From assembly GCF_002803095.1 (NCBI RefSeq), contig NZ_PGLR01000047.1:1-44810 (forward strand): a stretch of 44,810 nt of DNA, in the 5' to 3' direction. Numbering within the stretch: the stretch's first letter is position 1; the number at the start of each line of letters is the position of its first letter. The position numbers were made by a program, and so were the translations under genes. Shown piece after piece: positions 34,810 to 42,024 of this stretch. Origin of the DNA: Pseudomonas sp. ZH-FAD. Lineage in GTDB: Bacteria; Pseudomonadota; Gammaproteobacteria; Pseudomonadales; Pseudomonadaceae. The notes under the pieces are model-generated. The model saw only the letters and a list, made by a program, of their open reading frames with translations. It did not search any database and was not told the DNA's origin.

Positions 34810-35039
34810 GCACGACCAAGCTGCGTCTCGGCCCGCTGCCGAAAACCGAGAACCTGAAGCTGACCTTCACCTGCCCGGCCACCCTGAAGGCCGACCTCGA
34901 GCGCTACGCGGCACTGCATTCGCATACCTATGGCGAAGAGGTCGACGCCCTGACGCTCATCCCGCACATGCTGGAAGCTTTTATGGCGAGGGATCGGGTG
35001 TTCAGGAGAACAAATACACAATCTTGCACCGGCAATTGA
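34806..35039 (+). CDS. DUF2274 protein of Tn4371-type conjugation operons
   Basis: This 77-residue protein matches the DUF2274 family regularly found right after trbI: TKLRLGPLPKTENLKLTF, LKADLERYAALHSHTYGEEVDALTLIPHMLEAFMARDRVFRR. The last ten residues (TNTQSCTGN) do not resemble the family end. The base composition also becomes AT-richer from about 35005, so the true C-terminus may have been replaced at a recombination junction. Its function is unknown. Confidence 0.8.
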   Translation: MSTTKLRLGPLPKTENLKLTFTCPATLKADLERYAALHSHTYGEEVDALTLIPHMLEAFMARDRVFRRTNTQSCTGN

Positions 35040-35093
35040 TAAGTCTGCATTCCCCCTCCCAGCTGCCGTGATGACAACGGAAGAAAACCCACA

Positions 35094-35110
35094 CACGGTT
35101 GAAAACCGTG
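35094..35110 (+). promoter_or_regulatory. Palindromic operator of the HigBA pair
   Basis: CACGGTT-gaa-AACCGTG is a perfect 7-bp inverted repeat, 25 bases before the higB ATG. Antitoxin-mediated repression through a palindrome at this place is known for HigA proteins; the assignment here is by position only. Confidence 0.5.
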
Positions 35111-35134
35111 ACCCAATACATCACACTCATCACT

Positions 35135-35413
35135 ATGATTGTAAGCTTCCGGCACAAAGGTCTACGCATTTTCTTTGAATCTGGCTCAACCAAAGGCATT
35201 CGGGCCGACCACGCAAAGCGCCTGGGCCGAATGCTGAGTTTTATGGATAGAGCCAATGAACCCGCCGACCTCGACATCCCCGGTTGGCGGCTACATCCCC
35301 TCAAAGGGGAACTGGAAGAGTTCTGGTCACTCACCGTCAACGGAAACTGGCGAGTGATCTTTCGATTCGTGGGTAGCGACATCGAGCTCGTCGACTACCT
35401 TGACTACCACTAA
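35135..35413 (+). CDS. higB: HigB-type toxin (RelE superfamily)
   Basis: This 92-residue protein is of exact HigB length: MIVSFRHKGLRIFFESGST, then LDIPGWRLHPLKGELEEFWSLTVNGNWRVIFRF and DYLDYH. This family cleaves mRNA on the ribosome. The ATG at 35135 was preferred to upstream GTG/TTG codons because it gives the standard N-terminus and follows the operator. It precedes higA by 17 bases. Confidence 0.9.
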   Translation: MIVSFRHKGLRIFFESGSTKGIRADHAKRLGRMLSFMDRANEPADLDIPGWRLHPLKGELEEFWSLTVNGNWRVIFRFVGSDIELVDYLDYH

Positions 35414-35430
35414 ACAGGAGGGGGTTATCC

Positions 35431-35718
35431 ATGACCATGTTCAACCCACCACACCCTGGTGAAACCCTGCTTGAGGATGTGCTCCCCGAACTGGGCATCA
35501 GCATTGCCGAACTTGCCCGCCGCCTTGGCTTTGCGCGGGAATCCCTGTCTCGCATTTTGCACGGCCATGCGCCGGTCAGTCCGGATTTGGCTGTTCGCCT
35601 AGAGTTGGCCGGCATCGGCAAAGCTCGCACCTGGCTCGGAGTGCAAGCCGACTACGACCTTTGGCAAGCCAGGCATCGCGAACAGCCGCACATCGAGCGA
35701 TTTGCTGCGATTGTTTAG
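35431..35718 (+). CDS. higA: HigA-type antitoxin (XRE family)
   Basis: This 95-residue protein is of the HigA family: NPPHPGETLLEDVLPELGIS, the helix-turn-helix AELARRLGFARESLSRILHG and the LAVRLELAGIGKARTWLGVQ tail. A strong GGAGGGGG site lies upstream. It neutralises HigB and represses the operon. The pair stands directly after the conjugation operon, a common place for element-stabilising modules. Confidence 0.92.
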   Translation: MTMFNPPHPGETLLEDVLPELGISIAELARRLGFARESLSRILHGHAPVSPDLAVRLELAGIGKARTWLGVQADYDLWQARHREQPHIERFAAIV

Positions 35719-36031
35719 TTCCGTATGGAAGAACGAGGGAGGCGACGTCGATGAAAGGAAAGGCCCTTGGGCGCAATTCAAGCCCGCTGTCGACCTTCTT
35801 CAGGAAACAGCTCTGATACAGCCAAGCGCGCTGCTTATGGTGCAGCAGCTGAGCGTGCCATCGCAAGGTACTCGAAGAAGCGAAACTCATTAGAGAAGCC
35901 AAGGCAATAGCCTGAAGTGTTCGTCGCGCCACCGAGCGCCGCTATCCACATCCGGCTTTGAGGGATTAGCCTTTCCAGCGACGCCCACCCAGTACATGCC
36001 GAAATGACAACGGCTGGGCAATCCGCGAACA
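35719..36031. other. Gene-poor stretch between higA and abiEii
   Basis: These 313 bases hold no gene I can support. Only short open frames without family resemblance are present; one of about 20 codons starts near 35751 behind GGAGGCG. The abiEii gene ends at the right border on the opposite strand, so this is a convergent junction between the two defence/addiction modules. Confidence 0.4.
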
Positions 36032-36967
36032 CTACCGACGATCAAACATCTCGAAGGCCGCTTGCAACTGAGAATGGTCGGAAGCCCGCTTCGCAGATGA
36101 TCGTGAAGCAAGATTCTGCAGTTTCCGTTTTACCGCAGGTAGCTCTGCTGCCTGTGGCAACTCGATCAAGTCAAAATCTGGATTCTCCATCTCGACGGAT
36201 TCCAGAAATGCTCTCGACTGCGGGGTAAGCCACTCTGAAATTTGTCGAAGAAGCCTGGCGCGCTGCTCCAGCAGTATCTCTGAGCTGACAGGGGCAGCAG
36301 TCATACCACGGAAGTGGGTCTGGTATATCGCCTCGAAATCCTTGGGTTCATTGGGAACCAGCATCTCCCAGGCAGGTTTCGGGCTACAGGTCATGTAGAT
36401 CAGGAACGTTCGCCAAAGTCGCTCATCTGTGCGCGGATCGGCCAGAAGCAAACCGATATCAAACAGGTCGCGCGGATGCTGCCTCGACAATGCTGCTGCC
36501 ATTTTCCCCGCATATAGATCCGCAAAGTCGAGCACCTGGATCGAGGCAAAGCCAAAGGCCTCCTGGACCTGCGGCTGGACAACCATTGTCCGTACCGGAT
36601 GCACGGAACCGCGCATCACCGGAGTCGTTTCTATTTGGACTCGGGCTCGTCCACGACTCACTATCAGTCTGTTTATGAAGCCACCTCTCTCTGGCGCCGA
36701 TGTTTGTACCTGTAGCCTTAATGGCGCAGAGCCAAGTGCCCTTCCCAGACTTTCTAATGCATCGGAGATCTGACCAGCATCCTGCGCATAGTCCTGCATC
36801 GGCAACCAAGTCAGATCGATATCCACAGACAACCTGGGCAAGTCATGCTCGAACAGGTTGATCGCCGTCCCCCCTTTGAGGGCAAATCGTGTTTCTTTCG
36901 CCAAGGTCGGCAGAATTTCCACCAATAACTGGACTCGGTCGGTGTAGCGCTTATCCCAGGTGCTCAT
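36032..36967 (-). CDS. abiEii: AbiEii toxin (nucleotidyltransferase)
   Basis: This 311-residue protein is of the AbiEii/AbiGii nucleotidyltransferase toxin family. The motif LKGGTAINLF followed by RLSVDIDLTWLP (residues 30-60) is the GS-x(n)-DxD catalytic core, and DFADLYAGKMAAALSRQHPRDLFDIGLL is the second conserved block. Related toxins modify tRNA ends or other RNAs and act as abortive-infection systems. The ATG at 36967 overlaps the end of abiEi by 17 bases, indicating translational coupling. Confidence 0.88.
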   Translation of the reverse strand: MSTWDKRYTDRVQLLVEILPTLAKETRFALKGGTAINLFEHDLPRLSVDIDLTWLPMQDYAQDAGQISDALESLGRALGSAPLRLQVQTSAPERGGFINRLIVSRGRARVQIETTPVMRGSVHPVRTMVVQPQVQEAFGFASIQVLDFADLYAGKMAAALSRQHPRDLFDIGLLLADPRTDERLWRTFLIYMTCSPKPAWEMLVPNEPKDFEAIYQTHFRGMTAAPVSSEILLEQRARLLRQISEWLTPQSRAFLESVEMENPDFDLIELPQAAELPAVKRKLQNLASRSSAKRASDHSQLQAAFEMFDRR

Positions 36968-37772
36968 CAAGATCCACCGGCAAGGTTATTTGGTAGGTTG
37001 GGTTCAAGCGACCACCGGGAACCAGGCAACGCTTTCCCTTCCCTAGATAGACGCCGTCCAACGAGAGATGATCCACCCAGGCGTGCTGGTGGCGTTCTGC
37101 GAGGGCTAGGAACAAGCGCTTGGCTTTTATGCTGGTGCAATGTCGCAGCAGCATGCTTACCCTTTGGGGACGAAGGGTGTCCGCGCCCTGCATCAGCGCA
37201 TCCACTTCATAAACGAGCGACGCGTCTGACACGCCATCACACAGCTCGAGGATTGCGCGCTCAGGTGTCGCGACTACGATGCGGCCGCGGTCGCCATCAG
37301 CATCCACCCACTCGAGCCCAAGATTCCTTAGGGCTTCGTCATCCATGTCGGCCTTGAATGACAGTGCTGAAAGATTGAATGGGCTTTTGCCACACAACAC
37401 TAACTCAGCTTTCAATGGAAGCTTATCCACCCAGGCAGGGAGGCTTCCAGGACCATACAGAGTAACCGTCTCACGCTCGCCCAACCGCAGGTAGTGCTCG
37501 TGCCCATGCCAAGCCAAGGCAAAACGCCCGCCAACATGCAGCGGCAATCGTTCTCCTTCCTGCAACGCACGCACTACAGCAGCCCAGGTGAGACGTCCGC
37601 CTCGTCGTTGATAGATTCCACGCGCAGGCGATTCCAGCCAGCCGCTCGCGATATATCGCGCTACGAGGTTGCTGCTGTAGCCATGAGCCTTCAACCAGCT
37701 ACTGGACACCAGATCGCTGTCGCCGAGCCCTGCAAGCAAGGAGTTTAGTTTTTCAGGTTTTTGCACACTCAT
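36951..37772 (-). CDS. abiEi: AbiEi antitoxin with N-terminal winged helix
   Basis: This 273-residue protein resembles AbiEi antitoxins. The N-terminal DNA-binding domain includes LVSSSWLKAHGYSSNLVARYI and SGWLESPARGIYQRRGG. The antitoxin domain holds VVATPERAILELCDGV and RHCTSIKAKRLFLALAERH. I prefer the ATG at 37772 over a TTG three codons upstream. It should repress its own promoter and counter the toxin. Operator-like direct repeats overlap the start codon. Confidence 0.87.
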   Translation of the reverse strand: MSVQKPEKLNSLLAGLGDSDLVSSSWLKAHGYSSNLVARYIASGWLESPARGIYQRRGGRLTWAAVVRALQEGERLPLHVGGRFALAWHGHEHYLRLGERETVTLYGPGSLPAWVDKLPLKAELVLCGKSPFNLSALSFKADMDDEALRNLGLEWVDADGDRGRIVVATPERAILELCDGVSDASLVYEVDALMQGADTLRPQRVSMLLRHCTSIKAKRLFLALAERHQHAWVDHLSLDGVYLGKGKRCLVPGGRLNPTYQITLPVDLDEHLG

Positions 37773-37873
37773 AGTGAGCAAAATAGAGTTTTTCTAAACC
37801 GCCCGCAAGGAGAAGGTTTACAGAAACCAAAAAAAACTCACCATTAGTGAGCAAAATTTAGTTTTTATAAACC
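37766..37873 (-). promoter_or_regulatory. AbiE promoter with two operator-like direct repeats
   Basis: Two 29-base copies (37772-37800 and 37845-37873) share 26 positions. Each begins TAGTGAGCAAAAT and ends TAAACC. Each is joined to a small inverted repeat: CACT-cat-AGTG over the start codon (37766-37776) and CTCAC-catta-GTGAG (37837-37851). Autoregulation by AbiEi through repeats in this place is known for the family, so these are its likely binding sites. Confidence 0.6.
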
Positions 37874-37898
37874 AGCACCGAGGAGCTCTTGAACATTG

Positions 37899-38126
37899 CT
37901 ACAGGCGCTCCCGAGGCCCCTTCCATTCCAGCAACGCCTGTAGCGGATCCAGCTCGCCAACAAGCTCACGCTCTTGGGCGAGCTTGGCCATAGCAATGCA
38001 GCGCTCGGTTTCGGGCAGCTTCGATACGGAGTTCTCCGCATCACTGAAAAAGGCCTGGATCCGCTTTATGTCATCCCACTGCTTAATGACATGAGTATTC
38101 GCATTGGTTCCGACACTAATTCGCAT
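37899..38126 (-). CDS. Small hypothetical protein next to the repeat array
   Basis: This 75-codon frame encodes a mostly helical, charged protein: QWDDIKRIQAFFSDAENSV, then LPETERCIAMAKLAQERELVG and LDPLQALLEWKGPRERL. I do not recognise it. The frame has sensible codon use and heptad-like hydrophobic spacing. Its only ATG lies inside the repeat array at 38097-38126, so a shorter form with a non-ATG start is possible. It may be a cargo or accessory gene of the element whose end the array represents. Confidence 0.45.
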   Translation of the reverse strand: MRISVGTNANTHVIKQWDDIKRIQAFFSDAENSVSKLPETERCIAMAKLAQERELVGELDPLQALLEWKGPRERL

Positions 38127-38287
38127 GCCTAACCGACACTGATTCGCACGCAAAATCGACACAACACTGTTTTTCAAAACCGACAGCCATTCGCACCCGC
38201 CGACACCTATTCGCATCCTCCGACAGCCATTCGCACGCCCCGACACCTATTCGCATCCCTCCGACAGTCATTCGCACCACACCGACA
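38097..38287. repeat. Array of CCGACA-N3-ATTCGCAY repeats, probable transposon end
   Basis: CCGACA occurs at 38110, 38133, 38180, 38200, 38220, 38240, 38261 and 38282, with TCGACA at 38156. Most copies are followed after three bases by ATTCGCAC or ATTCGCAT. The period is 23 bases in the left part and 20-21 in the right part. Read from the other strand the array starts TGTCGG. Clusters of roughly 20-bp sites ending in TGTCG or TG are typical of ends bound by Mu-like transposases (IS21, Tn7 or Tn5053-like). No transposase gene is adjacent. Confidence 0.7.
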
Positions 38288-38409
38288 GTTCGCTTTGCCG
38301 GTACCTGGAGGTAAGCAGTCTACTAACGCTGCAGAACCCATTTCGCAGTTCCAAATAGAGCAATCGCAGAGTAATGTATAGATCGAACATATTTAGTGAG
38401 ATCTCTACA

Positions 38410-39354
38410 TTGATTAATTGGCTATGTCTCGTGATGGCACTGCCTACGGCAAATGCCGCCGAGCGAATGCGGGCTTGGCGGACGCTGAAGAGTGCAGGAG
38501 CTGCCGTTCTTCGCGACGGCGTGTACCTATTGCCGGATGGCTCGGCTAGTCGTGAGGTACTGGAGTCCGTCGAGCGTGACGTGCTGGATAGTGGTGGCTC
38601 GGCGTCGCTCCTGCCGGTCACTGATCCCCAGGGTGAGCGCTTCATACCTCTCTTTGACCGTGGCGACGACTACACCAGGTTGCGCTCGGAGGTTGAGCCC
38701 CAACTGGCCCAGCTGACGCCCGAGAACGCACTGGCGACTGCTCGCCAGGCCCGCAAGCTGCGCAAGTCGTTCGCGCAGATCCAAGCCATCGACTTCTTTC
38801 CGGGCGCAGCTCTGCAACAGGCAGACGCGCTGCTGCGTGACCTCGAAGTGGCCATCAACCGCGCGCTTTCCAAGGATGAGCCCACCAGCCACGAGCAAAT
38901 CATCGAGCAACTCGACCCGCGGGACTACCAAGGGCGAACCTGGGCGACTCGCCAGCGCCCCTGGGTGGACCGCCTGGCCAGCGCCTGGCTGATCCGCCGC
39001 TTCATCGATCCAGGTGCCAGCATCCTCTGGCTTCCCTCTCTTGATGCATGCCCTGCGGAAGCACTTGGGTTCGATTTCGATGGTGCCCAGTTCAGCCATG
39101 TCGGCAACAAGGTCACCTTCGAAACCCTGCAGGCCAGCTTCGGGCTGGAGGCTCCAGGGCTTCAGCGCGTAGGGGCTCTAGTTCACTACCTGGACGTGGG
39201 GGGCGCGCAACCCACAGAAGCAACGGGTGTAGAGCGCGTACTGGCCGGACTGCGAGCCAGCATCGAAAACGACGATCAGTTATTGGCTGCGGCCTGCGCC
39301 ATCTTCGATGGGCTGCTGGCTGCATTCGGCAAGGAAGGACAGAGTGATGAGTGA
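38410..39354 (+). CDS. chrB: ChrB chromate-responsive regulator/resistance protein
   Basis: This is a ChrB family protein of about 314 residues. N-terminal features are INWLCLVMALPTANAAERMRAWRTLKSAGAAVLRDGVYLLP. The C-terminal chromate-resistance domain has RQRPWVDRLASAWLIRRFIDPGA and GFDFDGAQFSHVGNKVTFE. An upstream ATG at 38374 is in frame, but family alignment favours the TTG at 38410, and a TATAGA -10-like box overlaps the ATG. ChrB senses chromate and activates chrA. It overlaps chrA by eight bases. Confidence 0.88.
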   Translation: MINWLCLVMALPTANAAERMRAWRTLKSAGAAVLRDGVYLLPDGSASREVLESVERDVLDSGGSASLLPVTDPQGERFIPLFDRGDDYTRLRSEVEPQLAQLTPENALATARQARKLRKSFAQIQAIDFFPGAALQQADALLRDLEVAINRALSKDEPTSHEQIIEQLDPRDYQGRTWATRQRPWVDRLASAWLIRRFIDPGASILWLPSLDACPAEALGFDFDGAQFSHVGNKVTFETLQASFGLEAPGLQRVGALVHYLDVGGAQPTEATGVERVLAGLRASIENDDQLLAAACAIFDGLLAAFGKEGQSDE

Positions 39355-40708
39355 GACAGCCATGCAAGCGACAGAGCAAGACCAGGACAGGGTAGAAAAA
39401 ATTGGCCTACTCGAGGCATTTCTGTTCTGGCTGAAACTCGGTTTCATCAGTTTCGGTGGCCCAGCCGGGCAGATCTCGATCATGCACCAGGAGCTGGTGG
39501 AGCGGCGGCGCTGGATCTCGGAGCGCCGTTTCCTGCATGCGTTGAACTACTGCATGCTCCTGCCAGGCCCGGAGGCTCAGCAACTGGCCACCTATATCGG
39601 CTGGCTCATGCATCGCACTTGGGGTGGGGTGATCGCCGGCGTACTGTTTGTGCTGCCCTCACTGTTCATCCTGATCGCCCTGTCCTGGGTCTACATCGCT
39701 TTCGGCGAAGTGCCGGTGGTGGCGGGATTGTTTTACGGCATCAAACCCGCCGTCACCGCCATCGTTGTTCAGGCTGCCCACCGTATCGGTTCACGCGCGC
39801 TGAAAAACAACTGGTTGTGGGCGATCGCTGCTGCCTCCTTCGTGGCGATCTTCGCCCTCAATATCCCGTTCCCGCTGATCGTTCTAGGGGCGGCCATGAT
39901 TGGCTACCTGGGCGGACGCTATGCCCCGGACAAGTTCAGCGTCGGTGGTGGGCATGGGGCATCCAAACAGTCCTATGGGCCGGCATTGATCGACGACAAC
40001 ACGCCACCGCCGGCGCATGCGCGCTTCCGCTGGTCGCGCTTGGCTCTGTTGGTCGTTGTAGGAGCTGTGCTGTGGGCCTTGCCGATGGGGCTACTGACCG
40101 CCCTGTATGGTTGGGAGGGCACCCTGACTCAAATGGGCTGGTTCTTCACCAAGGCTGCTCTACTCACCTTCGGCGGCGCCTATGCGGTATTGCCGTATGT
40201 CTATCAGGGCGCGGTAGGCCATTACGGCTGGCTGACCCCCACCCAGATGATCGATGGCCTGGCGCTGGGCGAGACCACCCCGGGGCCGCTGATCATGGTG
40301 GTGGCCTTCGTGGGCTTCGTTGGTGCCTATGTGCATCAGCTCTTCGGGCCAGAACAGGCATTCCTTGCCGGCGCTGTAGCAGCCAGCCTCGTCACCTGGT
40401 TTACCTTCCTGCCCTCGTTCTTGTTCATCCTCGCCGGCGGGCCGCTGGTGGAGTCCACCCACAACGAACTGAAGTTCACCGCGCCGCTGACCGGCATTAC
40501 TGCTGCGGTGGTTGGCGTCATCCTCAACCTGGCGCTGTTCTTCGGCTATCACGTGCTGTGGCCTGAGGGTTTTGCTGGCAGCTTCGATTGGCCCTCGGCG
40601 TTGATCGCTGTCGGTGCCGCAGTCGCACTTTTCCGCTTCAAGCGTGGAGTCATCCAGGTGTTGGTGGGATGTGCTCTTGTGGGTTTGGCTATCCACCTGT
40701 TGCGTTAG
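39347..40708 (+). CDS. chrA: ChrA chromate efflux transporter
   Basis: This 453-residue two-domain (long-chain) CHR transporter exports chromate across the inner membrane. The repeated halves are visible. The first has FWLKLGFISFGGPAGQISIMH and LPGPEAQQLATYIGW; the second has FFTKAALLTFGGAYAVLPY and ETTPGPLIMVVAFVGF. About ten membrane segments are expected. The ATG at 39347 overlaps the chrB stop; GGAAGGA lies upstream. Confidence 0.95.
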   Translation: MSETAMQATEQDQDRVEKIGLLEAFLFWLKLGFISFGGPAGQISIMHQELVERRRWISERRFLHALNYCMLLPGPEAQQLATYIGWLMHRTWGGVIAGVLFVLPSLFILIALSWVYIAFGEVPVVAGLFYGIKPAVTAIVVQAAHRIGSRALKNNWLWAIAAASFVAIFALNIPFPLIVLGAAMIGYLGGRYAPDKFSVGGGHGASKQSYGPALIDDNTPPPAHARFRWSRLALLVVVGAVLWALPMGLLTALYGWEGTLTQMGWFFTKAALLTFGGAYAVLPYVYQGAVGHYGWLTPTQMIDGLALGETTPGPLIMVVAFVGFVGAYVHQLFGPEQAFLAGAVAASLVTWFTFLPSFLFILAGGPLVESTHNELKFTAPLTGITAAVVGVILNLALFFGYHVLWPEGFAGSFDWPSALIAVGAAVALFRFKRGVIQVLVGCALVGLAIHLLR

Positions 40709-40717
40709 GGAGAGGTT

Positions 40718-41041
40718 ATGGAGCGCATATCGATTCGCGAGCTCGCTGAGTGGCAGGCTTCAGGTCGCTGCTTTGAGTTACTCGATGTACGCCGAGCTAT
40801 CGCACGCAACGCTGACGGAGCACAGATCGCTGAGGCGAAATGGTATGACCCCGAACAGCTTTTCTCTTGGAAGGATCAAGTGCCACGGGATCGCCCCGTG
40901 ATTCTTTACTGCGCCCATGGGCATGAGATCAGCCAGGGGTGTGCCGCTACTCTCTGGGCAATGGGACTGGATGCGCGGTATCTCGTCGACGGCTTTGCAG
41001 GTTGGCGTGAAGCCAAGCAGCCGGTGTGCGATTTGGTCTAG
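40718..41041 (+). CDS. chrE: Rhodanese-like protein of the chromate operon (ChrE-type)
   Basis: This 107-residue single rhodanese domain has FELLDVRRAIA, the active-site loop YCAHGHEIS with its Cys, and GLDARYLVDGFAGW. Rhodanese genes follow chrA in several chromate operons and may handle chromate-thiol products. It starts nine bases after chrA behind GGGAGAGG. A strong hairpin follows its stop. Confidence 0.87.
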   Translation: MERISIRELAEWQASGRCFELLDVRRAIARNADGAQIAEAKWYDPEQLFSWKDQVPRDRPVILYCAHGHEISQGCAATLWAMGLDARYLVDGFAGWREAKQPVCDLV

Positions 41042-41051
41042 CCATCTGGTT

Positions 41052-41077
41052 CTGGCCGCCTCACGAGAGGCGGCCAG
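41052..41077. terminator. Bidirectional terminator between chrE and the small Cys/His peptide
   Basis: CTGGCCGCCTC and GAGGCGGCCAG are perfect complements around ACGA, starting 10 bases after the chrE stop and ending 12 bases before the stop of the convergent small gene. This is the place for a shared terminator. Confidence 0.7.
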
Positions 41078-41088
41078 CACTGCCTAAA

Positions 41089-41223
41089 TCAATGGCAGTG
41101 GTACTCGCCCGTGGAGTGGTTGGTATGGCAGCCCTTCGAGTCGGTGCCTCCGCTATGGGCAACTGCGACAGCAGAGGACAGGGCAATCACGGTGGAGATC
41201 AGGGCGGCAGAAAGCTTCTTCAT
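41089..41223 (-). CDS. Small secreted peptide ending in a Cys/His YHCH motif
   Basis: A 44-residue protein has a clear signal peptide (MKKLSAALISTVIALSSAVAVA). Its mature part is only about 22 residues: HSGGTDSKGCHTNHSTGEYHCH. It matches the short AHSGGTDxxGCH...YHCH motif seen at the end of several periplasmic proteins. The three His pairs and two Cys residues could bind metal. GGAG lies 8-12 bases before the ATG and a CRP-like palindrome about 30 bases upstream. It lies convergent to the chromate operon, so a role in metal handling is possible but not shown. Confidence 0.7.
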   Translation of the reverse strand: MKKLSAALISTVIALSSAVAVAHSGGTDSKGCHTNHSTGEYHCH

Positions 41224-41253
41224 GTTCAAACTCCGTTTCGATTGGCTCTTATA

Positions 41254-41269
41254 TGTGATCTAGGTCACG
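41254..41269 (-). promoter_or_regulatory. CRP/Vfr-like palindrome upstream of the small peptide gene
   Basis: TGTGA-TCTAGG-TCACG matches nine of ten conserved positions of the CRP-type site TGTGA-N6-TCACA. It lies 31-46 bases before the ATG. It could be bound by Vfr, but a different palindrome-binding regulator is equally possible. Confidence 0.35.
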
Positions 41270-41322
41270 CTCCGGATTATGGCAAAAGGCCTGCATTGAG
41301 CAAGGGGATTTTGATCGACCGG

Positions 41323-42024
41323 TCAGAGAGCCGCACGAAACAACGCCAGCACCGCTAGATGGCCGGGGTAGAAGTAGTAACCCCAGCGCCCCACTGGCCA
41401 TATGTGTTGGGTGATTTTCTGGCGCAATAGCCACAGGCCAACCAGCGGAGCCGCAAAGGTCGTGGCCATGGCCCACCAGGTGCCAAAGGGACCAGCTCCG
41501 ATCCAACCGTCACGGCTATTGGCCAACACGCTGAAGACTGCGGGTATGAGCCAGGTGACCCCGGGGCGCTGCACTGCCAACACCATGGTGGCCGGCAGCA
41601 GGACTCCAAACGCGCCGTACATCAGCCGATCATGAAGCACTGTCGCAACGGTCAGCGTGAATAGCCCCAGCATCAAGCCTGCACGATCGCTGTGATGGAC
41701 ACTCCAAGCAACTATGAGCCCCAACATCAGTGTCGGCATGACATTCAGCGTATTGCTCATCTCGGACAACGCCCGATACGGCAGCTCGGATATGAGGCTG
41801 AAAGCCAGTAGCCAGCGCAGATAGCGAAAGTTGTTATCGCTGTACAGATCTCCTGGGCGTGAACGTGACACGTTGGCGGCAATACCCACGCAGAACAGTG
41901 GGAAGGCGAAGCGTCCAACCACGAACAGCCAGGCTGTCTCTTCAGGCCAGAGATAGCGCAGGTGGTCTATGACCATCGTCAGCATGGCGAGCCATTTGAC
42001 GAGATCCAGGCTGGTCGAGCGCAT
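41323..42024 (-). CDS. TraX-family membrane protein
   Basis: This 233-residue polytopic protein of the TraX family begins MRSTSLDLVKWLAMLTMVIDHLRYL. It carries GRFAFPLFCVGIAANVSRS and YYFYPGHLAVL, the usual ends of the domain. TraX N-acetylates F-pilin; chromosomal relatives have no established role. The ATG at 42024 shares a base with the yqaA-like stop, so it is the last gene of the rcnRA operon and is not linked to the Trb conjugation genes. Confidence 0.85.
   Translation of the reverse strand: MRSTSLDLVKWLAMLTMVIDHLRYLWPEETAWLFVVGRFAFPLFCVGIAANVSRSRPGDLYSDNNFRYLRWLLAFSLISELPYRALSEMSNTLNVMPTLMLGLIVAWSVHHSDRAGLMLGLFTLTVATVLHDRLMYGAFGVLLPATMVLAVQRPGVTWLIPAVFSVLANSRDGWIGAGPFGTWWAMATTFAAPLVGLWLLRQKITQHIWPVGRWGYYFYPGHLAVLALFRAAL

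Noticed and set aside
35702..35893. A 63-codon open frame after higA
   Set aside because: It has no ribosome site of note, overlaps the higA end and resembles no family.
38097..38287. CRISPR array
   Set aside because: The repeats recur every 20-23 bases with almost no room for spacers, the intervening bases are not unique spacers, and no cas gene is nearby.
41323..42024. TraX-like gene as part of the Trb conjugation system
   Set aside because: It lies 6 kb away on the other strand inside the nickel operon; TraX belongs to F-type, not Trb-type, systems.
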